9,879 bases of DNA. Origin: Lachnospiraceae bacterium UBA3287 (GTDB lineage Bacteria; Bacillota; Clostridia; Lachnospirales; Lachnospiraceae). The notes under the pieces were generated by a model, which was not told where the DNA came from, searched no databases, and saw nothing but the letters and a program-made list of their open reading frames with translations. Below are positions 1-5,950 of this stretch, piece after piece. The stretch lies in assembly GCA_002362155.1 (NCBI GenBank), contig DETN01000158.1, positions 1 through 9,879 of the forward strand, read 5' to 3'. The translations under genes were made by a program, and so were the position numbers. Every line of letters starts with the position of its first letter. The stretch's first letter is position 1.

Positions 1-1480
1 ATTCGTGGTAGCGGGCCTGATACTCCTCCGTCTGGTCGCCCCGGCGGGGCTTTTCGGAATGCAGGTTGGTCATTCCCTCGGCGCCGTATTCGGAATAGCC
101 AAGGCACCGGTCAGGATAGACCTTATGGAAGAAATCGATCCACAGATCGTTGAGCTTAAAGCCCGGCACATACCAGCCAAGATAGAGGTTCCAGCTGACC
201 ACGTCCGTGATGTGGGCCACCTTATTGAAGGGGCCGCACATGGCGTAGCAGGCCAGCGTGGTGAAGCGGGTCCTGTCCATCCGGTGGCACAGATCGTTGA
301 GAACCCGGTGGTTGTCCAGCATGTCCCCATTGTCCTTTGTGGAAATGGTGATCTCGTTGGATACGCCCCAGCAGACGATGGAGGGATGATTATAGTTCTG
401 GACGATCAGTTCCTTCATCTGGGAGATGGTATTCTCCCTGCCTGCCGGCATATGTTCGGAAATGTAGGGGATCTCCGCCCATACCACCATGCCCCGCTCG
501 TCGCACAGATCGTAGAAGTACTGATCGTGCTGGTAGTGGGCAAGACGGATGGTGTTGACGCCCATCTCGCAGATCAGGTCCATGTCTTCGAGATGCATCT
601 CCCTGGTCAGGGCGTTGCCGATGCCTTTGCGGTCCTGGTGTCTGGATACGCCGTGAAGGGGATACTTTTTCCCGTTCAGGTAAAATCCCCTCTTCGGATC
701 GCAGCTAAAATCCCTGACGCCGAAACGGGTCTCAACCATGTCCTTCTCTTCCCCGTCCACGGCAAGGACTGCCTGGGCCGTGTAGAGATAGGGGTCTTTG
801 AGGCCCTTCCAGAGGTGGATCCCGTCGATGCGAAGATGCACGTCCCTGCCGGCAGCCTGCGTGCCTTCCTTTCCGTTCTCGTCGGTAAAGGAGACGGGCC
901 TGCCCTCTGCGTCCAGGATCCTGACAGTGACCTGGCCTTCCCTGCAGTTGGTAAAGGTCTCAACCTCTACGTCGCCTCTCCGGTATCCTTCGGAAGGCCT
1001 GGCCGTTACCTTGATGCCGCTGCCTCCGAAATAGTCCATGTCGAAATGCTTTTCGTTTACCGTGATCAGGTATACGTCCCTGTAGATGCCTCCGTAGAAG
1101 GTGAAGTCGGCCTTCTGGGGATATACCCGGTCGTTCCTGCTGTTGTCGGCATATACCTTCAGGCGGTTGTCTTCCTCCAGACGGTCCGTGATGTCGAAAC
1201 GGAAGGTGGAATAGCCTCCGTCATGGGTGCCGATCTCCTGTCCGTTCAGTTCGACTCTGGCCGAGGCGTTGACGCCGCGGAACTCCAGATAGATCCTTTC
1301 GTCATCCGCATGCTCCGGCTCCGCAAAGTCCTTCTCGTAGAGGCAGGTCCCTCTCCAGTAGTCGTTGCCGCCGTCCTGGCCGTCGAGAGCGTTCCAGGTA
1401 TGCGGCAGATCCAGGGCGGCACATGTCCCGTCAGGTCCGGTAAAGCGCCAGTCCCGGTTGATTTGTACGATCTTTCTCAT
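1..1480 (-). CDS. Glycoside hydrolase family 2, probable beta-galactosidase (3' part outside window)
   Basis: The enzyme probably hydrolyses terminal beta-galactosides in the cytoplasm; no signal peptide is visible (it begins MRKIVQINRDWRF). The frame is open from an ATG at 1478-1480 to the window edge, giving 493 residues; related enzymes are usually 700 or more, so the C-terminal part is cut off. Approximate layout: N-terminal jelly-roll domain 1-145 with the GH2 hallmark FYGGIYRDVYLI (128-139), immunoglobulin-like domain about 150-260, TIM barrel from about 265. Barrel motifs are HGVSRHQDR (276-284), IRLAHYQH (311-318), WAEIPYISEH (334-343), WGVSNEI with the likely acid/base E376, and YSEYGAEG with the likely nucleophile E464. 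GGAGG lies 5 nt before the start. It is divergent from the two-component pair. The family is clear. Beta-galactosidase is preferred over beta-glucuronidase because of the NEI/SEYGAE pattern, but the substrate is inferred. Confidence 0.9.
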   Translation of the reverse strand, partial: MRKIVQINRDWRFTGPDGTCAALDLPHTWNALDGQDGGNDYWRGTCLYEKDFAEPEHADDERIYLEFRGVNASARVELNGQEIGTHDGGYSTFRFDITDRLEEDNRLKVYADNSRNDRVYPQKADFTFYGGIYRDVYLITVNEKHFDMDYFGGSGIKVTARPSEGYRRGDVEVETFTNCREGQVTVRILDAEGRPVSFTDENGKEGTQAAGRDVHLRIDGIHLWKGLKDPYLYTAQAVLAVDGEEKDMVETRFGVRDFSCDPKRGFYLNGKKYPLHGVSRHQDRKGIGNALTREMHLEDMDLICEMGVNTIRLAHYQHDQYFYDLCDERGMVVWAEIPYISEHMPAGRENTISQMKELIVQNYNHPSIVCWGVSNEITISTKDNGDMLDNHRVLNDLCHRMDRTRFTTLACYAMCGPFNKVAHITDVVSWNLYLGWYVPGFKLNDLWIDFFHKVYPDRCLGYSEYGAEGMTNLHSEKPRRGDQTEEYQARYHE

Positions 1481-1508
1481 ACGCACCTCCCCAATGCTGA
1501 TAATACCC

Positions 1509-1538
1509 GGCAGGCATGTCACAAAAGCCCAGCCTGCC
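1509..1538. repeat. Inverted repeat in the glycosidase leader (GGCAGGC-N16-GCCTGCC)
   Basis: Perfect 7-bp arms lie at 1509-1515 and 1532-1538. In a leftward transcript this would form a hairpin about 30 nt upstream of the glycosidase start codon, leaving the GGAGG site free. There is no T-run in the leftward direction, so it is not a classical terminator. It could be a leader structure or an operator; the function is unknown. Confidence 0.45.
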
Positions 1539-1560
1539 CTTTGTAAGAACAGTAGCAAAA

Positions 1561-1587
1561 CCGTATAGTTACCTTCAACCTGTACGG
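1561..1587. promoter_or_regulatory. Imperfect inverted repeat, possible operator between divergent genes
   Basis: CCGTATAG (1561-1568) and CTGTACGG (1580-1587) are inverted with one mismatch and an 11-bp spacer, so the centres are 19 bp apart. It sits roughly 50-80 bp upstream of the predicted start of the rightward regulator transcript and about 80 bp before the glycosidase ATG. That is a typical place for a regulator controlling one or both divergent genes. I could not match it convincingly to the published LytTR half-site pattern, so the binding protein is unknown. Confidence 0.35.
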
Positions 1588-1623
1588 CATAATCGGCAAA
1601 TCTCACAACATAATCCGCATTTG

Positions 1624-1632
1624 TGATAAAAT
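1624..1632 (+). promoter_or_regulatory. Extended -10 promoter for the response regulator/kinase pair
   Basis: TGATAAAAT fits the extended -10 pattern TGnTATAAT with one mismatch in the hexamer (TAAAAT, 1627-1632). At 16-18 bp upstream there is no recognisable -35; the bases around 1603-1610 read TCACAACA. Transcription would start near 1639, giving a leader of about 45 nt that begins just before the 1650-1664 hairpin. A missing -35 is compatible with activator dependence, but this is inference. Confidence 0.5.
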
Positions 1633-1640
1633 AGCATGGA

Positions 1641-1664
1641 AATAAAAAAGCCCGGAGACCGGGC
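1641..1664 (-). terminator. Leftward-facing intrinsic terminator-like hairpin
   Basis: On the minus strand, GCCCGG (1664-1659), loop TCT and CCGGGC (1655-1650) are followed at once by six T (1649-1644). This has the form of an intrinsic terminator for leftward transcription. It could stop antisense read-through from the regulator/kinase genes or act as an attenuator before the glycosidase. On the plus strand the same 6-bp hairpin lacks a T-run and sits near the predicted 5' end of the regulator mRNA, upstream of its AGGA site (1671-1674). Confidence 0.55.
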
Positions 1665-1682
1665 AGGAACAGGAAAACAAAA

Positions 1683-2396
1683 ATGAAGCAGTATCTTACA
1701 GCGATCATCGAGGATGATCCCTCCTATGCAGCGTATCTGAAAGAATGCCTGGACCGCTACGGCACAGAACATGACTGTGCGTTTCAGGTCAGAAGCTTCG
1801 GAAGGGCGGAAGCCTTCCTGGACAGCGTCCAGGGGCTCTATGACCTGGTCTTTATGGACGTGGAACTGGGCAAAGGATGGATGAACGGCATCGAAGCGGC
1901 CCGGGCCCTCAGGGCCGCGGGCTCCATGGCCATGCTCTTTTTTATCACCAACATGCCCCAGTACGCCCCCAGCGGCTACGACGTGGACGCCATCGACTAC
2001 TGTATCAAGCCCATAAGCTACCGGTCCCTTTCCGTAAAGCTGGACAAGGCCCTCCGCATCCTGAAGAACAGAGACGGAGTCCCGGTCAGGATCCGGGTCA
2101 GAGACGGCCTCAGGGTCGTCTCCTCGGCGGACATCCGCTATATAGAAGTCATGGGGCATGATCTGATGTTCCATACGGAGGGCGAAGTGATCACCGCCTA
2201 CGGCGGCCTGAAGGAAAGGGAGGAGGAACTGAAGGATAAGGGCTTTGCCAGGTGCAGCGCTTCCGTCCTGGTCAATCTCCGCTTTGTGAACGGGCTCTTC
2301 GGAGATGAGGTGAGCGTGGGATCTGAAAGGATCCGGATCGGCCGCACCCGGAAGAAGGAATTCATGGCAAGTCTGAACAAATATCTGGGAGGCTGA
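1683..2396 (+). CDS. LytTR-family response regulator (AgrA/VirR type)
   Basis: A 237-residue cytoplasmic transcription factor, expected to be phosphorylated by the kinase encoded next to it and then to bind DNA through a LytTR domain. The receiver domain (about 3-125) has the acidic cluster E10-D11-D12, phospho-acceptor D59 in FMDVELG, the conserved T89 (FFITN) and K109-P110 (YCIKP). The LytTR domain (about 133-235) includes DIRYIEVMGHDLMFHT and the family-typical CSASVLVNLRFV followed by RIRIGRTRKKEF. The ATG has AGGA 8 nt upstream. The stop codon TGA is directly followed by the ATG of the kinase gene, so translation is probably coupled. The targets are unknown; its own promoter and the divergent glycosidase are the nearest candidates. 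Family assignment is secure; the role is inferred. Confidence 0.93.
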   Translation: MKQYLTAIIEDDPSYAAYLKECLDRYGTEHDCAFQVRSFGRAEAFLDSVQGLYDLVFMDVELGKGWMNGIEAARALRAAGSMAMLFFITNMPQYAPSGYDVDAIDYCIKPISYRSLSVKLDKALRILKNRDGVPVRIRVRDGLRVVSSADIRYIEVMGHDLMFHTEGEVITAYGGLKEREEELKDKGFARCSASVLVNLRFVNGLFGDEVSVGSERIRIGRTRKKEFMASLNKYLGG

Positions 2397-3731
2397 ATGT
2401 TACTGTCCGAATTCGCGCCGCGGCCGGATCTTACGGCCGCAGCCTATTTACTTGAGATCATCATTGCGGAATTCCTCTTCCTTGGCCCCTATAAAAAAAG
2501 AGACGCCTTTCCGGTCAGAGCCGCCCTGTCCCACCTGGCCCTGCTGATCCTGGGCATCGTCACAGGCATCCCCGTGCGGGCCGGCTTTCCCCGCTTTGTC
2601 TGGTTCTTTCTGGCCATGCTGGCCGCCATCGGAGCGGTCTGCTTCTGCTACCTGGAATCCCCCTTTACACTGACCAGCGCCTGCGTGGCGGGATTTGCCA
2701 CCCAGCACATCGCCAACAAATGCACCCTGATCCTGCGCATGATCCCGGATGCCGCCTGGATGGCGGAGCAGAGCCTTTTTCTCCATGCTCTCTTCGAGAT
2801 CCTGACTTTCAGTTATGTCTATCTCTTTATCTATCTGATCTTCGGAAGGCGGCAGACCAGAGCGCCGGCCTCTCTCCAGCTCCAGGCCCTTTCCGTCACC
2901 ATCATTCTCACCTGCATTGGTGTGAACCGCCTGGTGGTGGACCAGGCCGCAGGCAACGTTTACTTTGAACTGGCCGCCTGCCTCTATGCCATCCTCTGCT
3001 GCGTCTTTGCCCTGCTCATCCAGTTCACTGTGGCCCAGTGGCAGAGGGCCGACACCGAAAGGCTCCTGACTGCCCAGCTCTTCTCGGAATCCCGCAAGCA
3101 GTACGAGCAGTGGTCCGTCAACGCAGGCATGATCCGGCACTGGATCCACGACCTGCGCCATCTGATGAACCGGGTGGAAAGGCTGGCCTCCCAGAAGCAT
3201 GTGGAGATCCCGGATATTTCCGAGATCAGGGCGGCCGTGGACCGGCTCTCTCCCGCCGCCAGGACCGGCAACGACGCCCTGGACCTGCTCCTTCAGAACA
3301 TGGACGATCTCTGCCGCAGGAGCGGCATAGCCCTCCAGTGCGTGGCCTACGCCGACTGTCTCAAGTACTTCGACGGCATGAAGCTGTATTTCCTCTTTGC
3401 CAACGCCATCGACAACGCCATGGAAAGCGTATCGGGCCTGGAGGATCCGGAAAAAAAGCTCATCGATATCAGCATCCGGGCCTTCGGAGATACGGCTTCC
3501 ATCCGGATCTGGAACTATTTCACCGGTCCCATCGTCTTCTCCTCCGGCCTTCCCCTTACCAGCAAGGAAGGAGAATCCCACGGCTTCGGCATGAAGAGCA
3601 TGCAGAGGATCGTGGACGATTTCGGCGGCGTCATGAACGCCCACACGGAGGGAGAGATCTTCAACCTGGACATCATGCTGCCGGTGCCCGAAGGAAGCCC
3701 CCGGGAGGGAGTGCATGACGCCGGGACATAA
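2397..3731 (+). CDS. AgrC-like GHKL sensor histidine kinase
   Basis: A 444-residue membrane sensor, the presumed partner of the LytTR regulator just upstream. The N-terminal half is hydrophobic, with about six or seven membrane segments between roughly 13 and 212 (for example IIIAEFLFLG, LALLILGIVTGIPV, FVWFFLAMLAAIGAVCF, YVYLFIYLIFG, ACLYAILCCVFALLIQF). A coiled linker (about 213-245) leads to WIHDLRHLMNRV with the likely phospho-acceptor H251. The GHKL ATPase domain follows, with the N-box NAIDNAMESV (336-345) and G-box GFGMKSM (396-402). This HDLRH/NAIDNA arrangement is that of AgrC-type kinases, which often sense peptides. No agrB/agrD-like genes are in the window, so the signal is unknown. 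GGGAGG overlaps the end of the regulator gene and serves as the ribosome binding site. Confidence 0.92.
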   Translation: MLLSEFAPRPDLTAAAYLLEIIIAEFLFLGPYKKRDAFPVRAALSHLALLILGIVTGIPVRAGFPRFVWFFLAMLAAIGAVCFCYLESPFTLTSACVAGFATQHIANKCTLILRMIPDAAWMAEQSLFLHALFEILTFSYVYLFIYLIFGRRQTRAPASLQLQALSVTIILTCIGVNRLVVDQAAGNVYFELAACLYAILCCVFALLIQFTVAQWQRADTERLLTAQLFSESRKQYEQWSVNAGMIRHWIHDLRHLMNRVERLASQKHVEIPDISEIRAAVDRLSPAARTGNDALDLLLQNMDDLCRRSGIALQCVAYADCLKYFDGMKLYFLFANAIDNAMESVSGLEDPEKKLIDISIRAFGDTASIRIWNYFTGPIVFSSGLPLTSKEGESHGFGMKSMQRIVDDFGGVMNAHTEGEIFNLDIMLPVPEGSPREGVHDAGT

Positions 3732-3755
3732 GCTGCAAAAACATTAAAGCTACAA

Positions 3756-3790
3756 AGAGGCGGCCCGCATGCGCTGGCCGCCTCTTCCTT
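3756..3790 (+). terminator. Probable terminator after the two-component pair
   Basis: Perfect 10-bp arms AGAGGCGGCC (3756-3765) and GGCCGCCTCT (3776-3785) enclose a 10-nt loop and lie 25 nt after the kinase stop codon. The following tract TTCCTT is a weak T-run, so termination may be incomplete or the hairpin may mark the mRNA 3' end. Confidence 0.6.
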
Positions 3791-3806
3791 ATGGAACAGG
3801 ACTCCT

Positions 3807-3839
3807 GAATCTGGCCCTGTAAAAATTGTCGATTCTGGC
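3807..3839 (+). repeat. Direct repeat just upstream of the pdx-type kinase promoter
   Basis: GAATCTGGC (3807-3815) and GATTCTGGC (3831-3839) match at 8 of 9 positions with a 24-bp period, and the second copy ends 2 bp before the -35 hexamer. Tandem sites at this position are typical of activator binding, but the repeat is short and could be chance. Confidence 0.3.
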
Positions 3840-3841
3840 AT

Positions 3842-3870
3842 TTGATATAAGGCCACGCATCCCTTATGAT
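3842..3870 (+). promoter_or_regulatory. Sigma-A type promoter of the pyridoxal-kinase-like gene
   Basis: TTGATA (3842-3847) and TATGAT (3865-3870) are separated by 17 bp; each differs from the consensus at one position. The start would be near 3877, giving a leader of about 28 nt that begins at the palindrome 3878-3891 and contains AGGAGG. The kinase gene is therefore probably transcribed independently of the two-component pair. Confidence 0.75.
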
Positions 3871-3877
3871 AGAGCCA

Positions 3878-3891
3878 TCAGATGTATCTGA
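3878..3891. repeat. 14-bp palindrome at the predicted transcription start (TCAGAT-GT-ATCTGA)
   Basis: The 6-bp arms are perfect with a 2-bp centre. It begins at about +1 of the predicted transcript, and its last base is the first base of the AGGAGG ribosome binding site. It could be a repressor operator or, in RNA, a small hairpin (TCAGA, loop TGTA, TCTGA) beside the ribosome binding site. Confidence 0.4.
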
Positions 3892-3904
3892 GGAGGAAAA
3901 CGTC

Positions 3905-4747
3905 ATGAAGAAAATACTTACGATCCAGGATATATCCTGCGTGGGCAAGTGCTCTCTGACAACGGCCCTGCCCGTCATATCCGCCATGGGGATCGAGACC
4001 TGTGTCATTCCCACCGCGGTCCTGTCCAACCATACCGCTTTCTCTTCCTTCACCTTCCGGGATCTGACCGAGGACATCCCCGGGATCTATGAGGTATGGA
4101 AAAAGGAAGGCTTCCGCTTCGGCGCCGTCTACAGCGGCTACCTGGGATCTGCGGAGCAGATCGGCCTGGTCCGCCGGGCCTGGCAGGAATTCGGCGGAAA
4201 AGATGCCTTAAAGATCGTGGATCCAGCCATGGCGGACCACGGAAAGCTCTATACAGGTTTTTCGGAAAGGTTTGTTTCGGAAATGGCTTCTCTGTGCGGA
4301 CAGGCGGATCTGATCCTTCCCAACCTGACGGAGGGCTGCCTTATGACAGGCCATCCCTACAGGGAAGGCGGCGGCGAGGCCTATTATAAGGATCTTCTGA
4401 GGAAACTGGGGGATCTGGGCGCCGGCACGGTGGTCATGACCGGGGTCGGCCTGCAGGAGGGAAGGCTGGGCGCCATGACCTACAGACGGTCCGACGGCAG
4501 CTTTTCCTTCTATGACAACGAAAAGCTCCCTGTCAGCTTCCACGGCACCGGCGATATCTTTGCCAGCTGCGTGACCGGAGCCCTGGCCCTTGGCTGCAGC
4601 GCGGAGGAGGCCGCGGCCCTGGCCGTGGACTTTACCCTGGAGTGCATGAAGGAGACCATGAAGGATCCCGATCATTCCTGGTACGGGGTCAACTTTGAGT
4701 CCGCCCTGCCCTGGCTGACAGACCGGGTCAGAGGTCTCGAGGGGTAA
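3905..4747 (+). CDS. Pyridoxal/pyridoxamine kinase-like protein (PfkB/ribokinase superfamily)
   Basis: A 280-residue cytoplasmic kinase that probably phosphorylates pyridoxal, pyridoxine or pyridoxamine with ATP, supplying or salvaging pyridoxal 5'-phosphate. Visible motifs: N-terminal ILTIQDISCVGKCSLT (4-19) with the B6-kinase pattern around the substrate site, TAVLSNHT (37-44), YSGYLGS (76-82), VDPAMADHGKLY (105-116), PNLTEG (139-144), VVMTGV (176-181) and the anion-hole motif HGTGDIFAS (213-221) with catalytic base D217. The ATG at 3905 is chosen because AGGAGG lies 8 nt upstream. An in-frame ATG at 3866 falls inside the -10 box of the promoter and cannot be the start of a transcript made from it. 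It is convergent with etfA. Family confidence is high; the preferred vitamer, or a hydroxymethylpyrimidine substrate instead, is not resolved. Confidence 0.88.
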   Translation: MKKILTIQDISCVGKCSLTTALPVISAMGIETCVIPTAVLSNHTAFSSFTFRDLTEDIPGIYEVWKKEGFRFGAVYSGYLGSAEQIGLVRRAWQEFGGKDALKIVDPAMADHGKLYTGFSERFVSEMASLCGQADLILPNLTEGCLMTGHPYREGGGEAYYKDLLRKLGDLGAGTVVMTGVGLQEGRLGAMTYRRSDGSFSFYDNEKLPVSFHGTGDIFASCVTGALALGCSAEEAAALAVDFTLECMKETMKDPDHSWYGVNFESALPWLTDRVRGLEG

Positions 4748-4762
4748 GTCGGAAAACAGTAA

Positions 4763-4799
4763 AACAGGCGGTCGCTTTCGCGGCCGCCTGTTCTTTTTT
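4763..4799. terminator. Bidirectional intrinsic terminator between convergent genes
   Basis: AACAGGCGGTCGC (4763-4775) pairs with GCGGCCGCCTGTT (4780-4792) over 13 bp with one G-T pair and a TTTC loop. Rightward it is followed by CTTTTTT, which ends the pdx-type kinase transcript. Leftward the stem is followed by TT and then ACTGTTTT, giving a weaker T-tract for the end of the butyrate operon. It is the strongest terminator in the window. Confidence 0.88.
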
Positions 4800-4803
4800 C
4801 TTA

Positions 4804-4836
4804 TTTCACAGGACCTGCGTCCTGCTTCCTATGAAA
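4804..4836 (-). terminator. Hairpin in the 3' UTR just after etfA
   Basis: Outer arms TTTCACAGGA (4804-4813) and TCCTATGAAA (4827-4836) are complementary with one G-T/A-C difference depending on strand. A nested CAGGAC (4809-4814)/GTCCTG (4819-4824) pairing competes with part of the outer stem. It starts 3 nt after the etfA stop codon, ahead of the bidirectional terminator. It has no T-run of its own and may protect the 3' end. Confidence 0.4.
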
Positions 4837-4838
4837 TA

Positions 4839-5879
4839 TCAGCCCTTCTTTGCAGCAAGATCGGCAGCGATCTTCTTGGTCAGAGCGGGCACGACCTTGT
4901 TGAGGTCGCCGACGATGCCGATATCGGCCACGTCAAAGATGGGAGCGTTCTCATCCTTGTTGATGGCGATGATCAGATCGGACTCTTCCATGCCGGCCAC
5001 GTGCTGGATGGCACCGGAGATGCCGATGGCGAAGTAGATCTGAGGACGTACGGTCTGGCCTGTCTGACCGACCTGGAGATCCTTGGGCTTCCAGCCGGAA
5101 TCTACGACTGCACGGGAGCAGGAAACGGTACCGCCGATGACTTCTGCCAGATCCTCAAGGATCTTGAAGTTCTCGGGGCTGCCGACGCCGCGGCCGCCGG
5201 ATACCAGGATCTTGGCAGCGGAAATGTCAGCGACGGACTTCTTCTCTCTGATGATCTCAAGGATCTGCGTGTACTTGTCGTTCTCAACGATGCCGGCGTC
5301 GAAGTTGATGACTTCTGCCTTGGCGCCTTCGATGGGAGTGATCTTCTGCATAACGCCGGGACGGACTGTAGCCATCTGAGGACGGAAGTCAGGGCAGGCG
5401 ATGGTAGCAATGGTGTTGCCGCCGAATGCAGGACGGGTCATGAGCAGCAGGTTGAACTTTGTAGGATTGGTCAGCGGGAAATCGCCGATATCCAGCTTGG
5501 TGCAGTCTGCGGTCAGACCGGTATGGATCCTGGAGGATACGCGGGGGCCAAGGTCACGGCCGATGGCGGTTGCGCCTACCAGAAGGATTTCGGGCTTGAA
5601 CTCATTGATGACAGCTACCAGTGCCTGGGTATAAGGCTCTGTCCTGTAATCCTTGAGAGCGGGATCGTCCACAACGATGACTCTGTCGGCACCGTAGCGG
5701 GCAAGTCTGTCTACCAGGCCGCCGACTTCAGAGCCGATGAGTACTGCTGTGACTTCCTTTGTTTCCAGGCTGGATGCCAGTTCTTTCGCTTTGCCGAGAA
5801 GCTCCAATGCGACCGGGGTGATCTCATTGTCTACCTGCTGAGCGAAGATAAATACTCCTTTATATTCTTCTAAAGACAT
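4839..5879 (-). CDS. etfA: Electron-transfer flavoprotein subunit alpha
   Basis: A 346-residue alpha subunit of the Etf heterodimer that passes electrons to butyryl-CoA dehydrogenase, encoded three genes downstream of hbd. The C-terminal FAD domain is clear: SGGRGVGSPENF (227-238), GQTGQTVRPQIYFAIGISGA (271-290), QHVAGMEESD (292-301) and INKDENAPIFDVADIGIVGD (306-325). The N-terminal domain holds VGATAIGRDLGPRVSSRI (101-118) and the family-typical GLTADCTKLDI (121-131). The length is that of the short EtfA found with clostridial Bcd, without an N-terminal ferredoxin domain. GGAG lies 8 nt before the ATG. It is the last gene of the butyrate operon, 71 nt after etfB. Bifurcation is known for the clostridial Bcd/Etf family and is inferred here from context. 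Confidence 0.97.
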   Translation of the reverse strand: MSLEEYKGVFIFAQQVDNEITPVALELLGKAKELASSLETKEVTAVLIGSEVGGLVDRLARYGADRVIVVDDPALKDYRTEPYTQALVAVINEFKPEILLVGATAIGRDLGPRVSSRIHTGLTADCTKLDIGDFPLTNPTKFNLLLMTRPAFGGNTIATIACPDFRPQMATVRPGVMQKITPIEGAKAEVINFDAGIVENDKYTQILEIIREKKSVADISAAKILVSGGRGVGSPENFKILEDLAEVIGGTVSCSRAVVDSGWKPKDLQVGQTGQTVRPQIYFAIGISGAIQHVAGMEESDLIIAINKDENAPIFDVADIGIVGDLNKVVPALTKKIAADLAAKKG

Positions 5880-5950
5880 GTTTTCTTCTCCGTTCCGCGC
5901 TTATTTCTGCGCTTTTACTTTCTAATTATTAAACTGAGCCTCTTGAATTA

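Noticed and set aside
5..1546. Long rightward open frame of 513 codons opposite the glycosidase
   Set aside because: The opposite strand encodes a full GH2 domain series with catalytic motifs in one unbroken frame; the rightward product resembles no family and is a by-product of GC-rich codons.
1561..1587. Assigning the inverted repeat as a canonical LytTR binding site
   Set aside because: The published LytTR half-site is a direct-repeat pattern around GTT; only AGTTA partly fits here, so the protein was left open.
1481..1682. Possible riboswitch in the glycosidase leader
   Set aside because: The hairpins are simple and no known riboswitch core motif is recognisable.
1575..2174. 199-codon leftward open frame opposite the response regulator
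   Set aside because: It overlaps a clear receiver-LytTR gene and crosses the terminator-like hairpin; no good ribosome binding site or family match.
2448..3716. 422-codon leftward open frame opposite the histidine kinase
   Set aside because: The kinase frame has membrane segments, H-box, N-box and G-box; the antisense product is low-complexity G/H/D-rich and has no recognisable fold.
3770..3823. Small open frame MRWPPLPYGTGLLNLAL, considered as a possible signal peptide for the kinase
   Set aside because: Its start lies in the loop of the terminator hairpin, it has no ribosome binding site, and there is no Cys/Ser-containing AgrD-like core.
5001..5873. 290-codon rightward open frame opposite etfA, and similar frames opposite bcd (7224-7940) and hbd (8240-8938)
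   Set aside because: All are antisense shadows of highly conserved enzymes; their sequences look like translated reverse complements without domain features.
5880..5950. GCGC-containing repeats in the etfB-etfA gap as an intercistronic hairpin
   Set aside because: Only 4-bp arms (GCGC is self-complementary); too weak to support as a structure.
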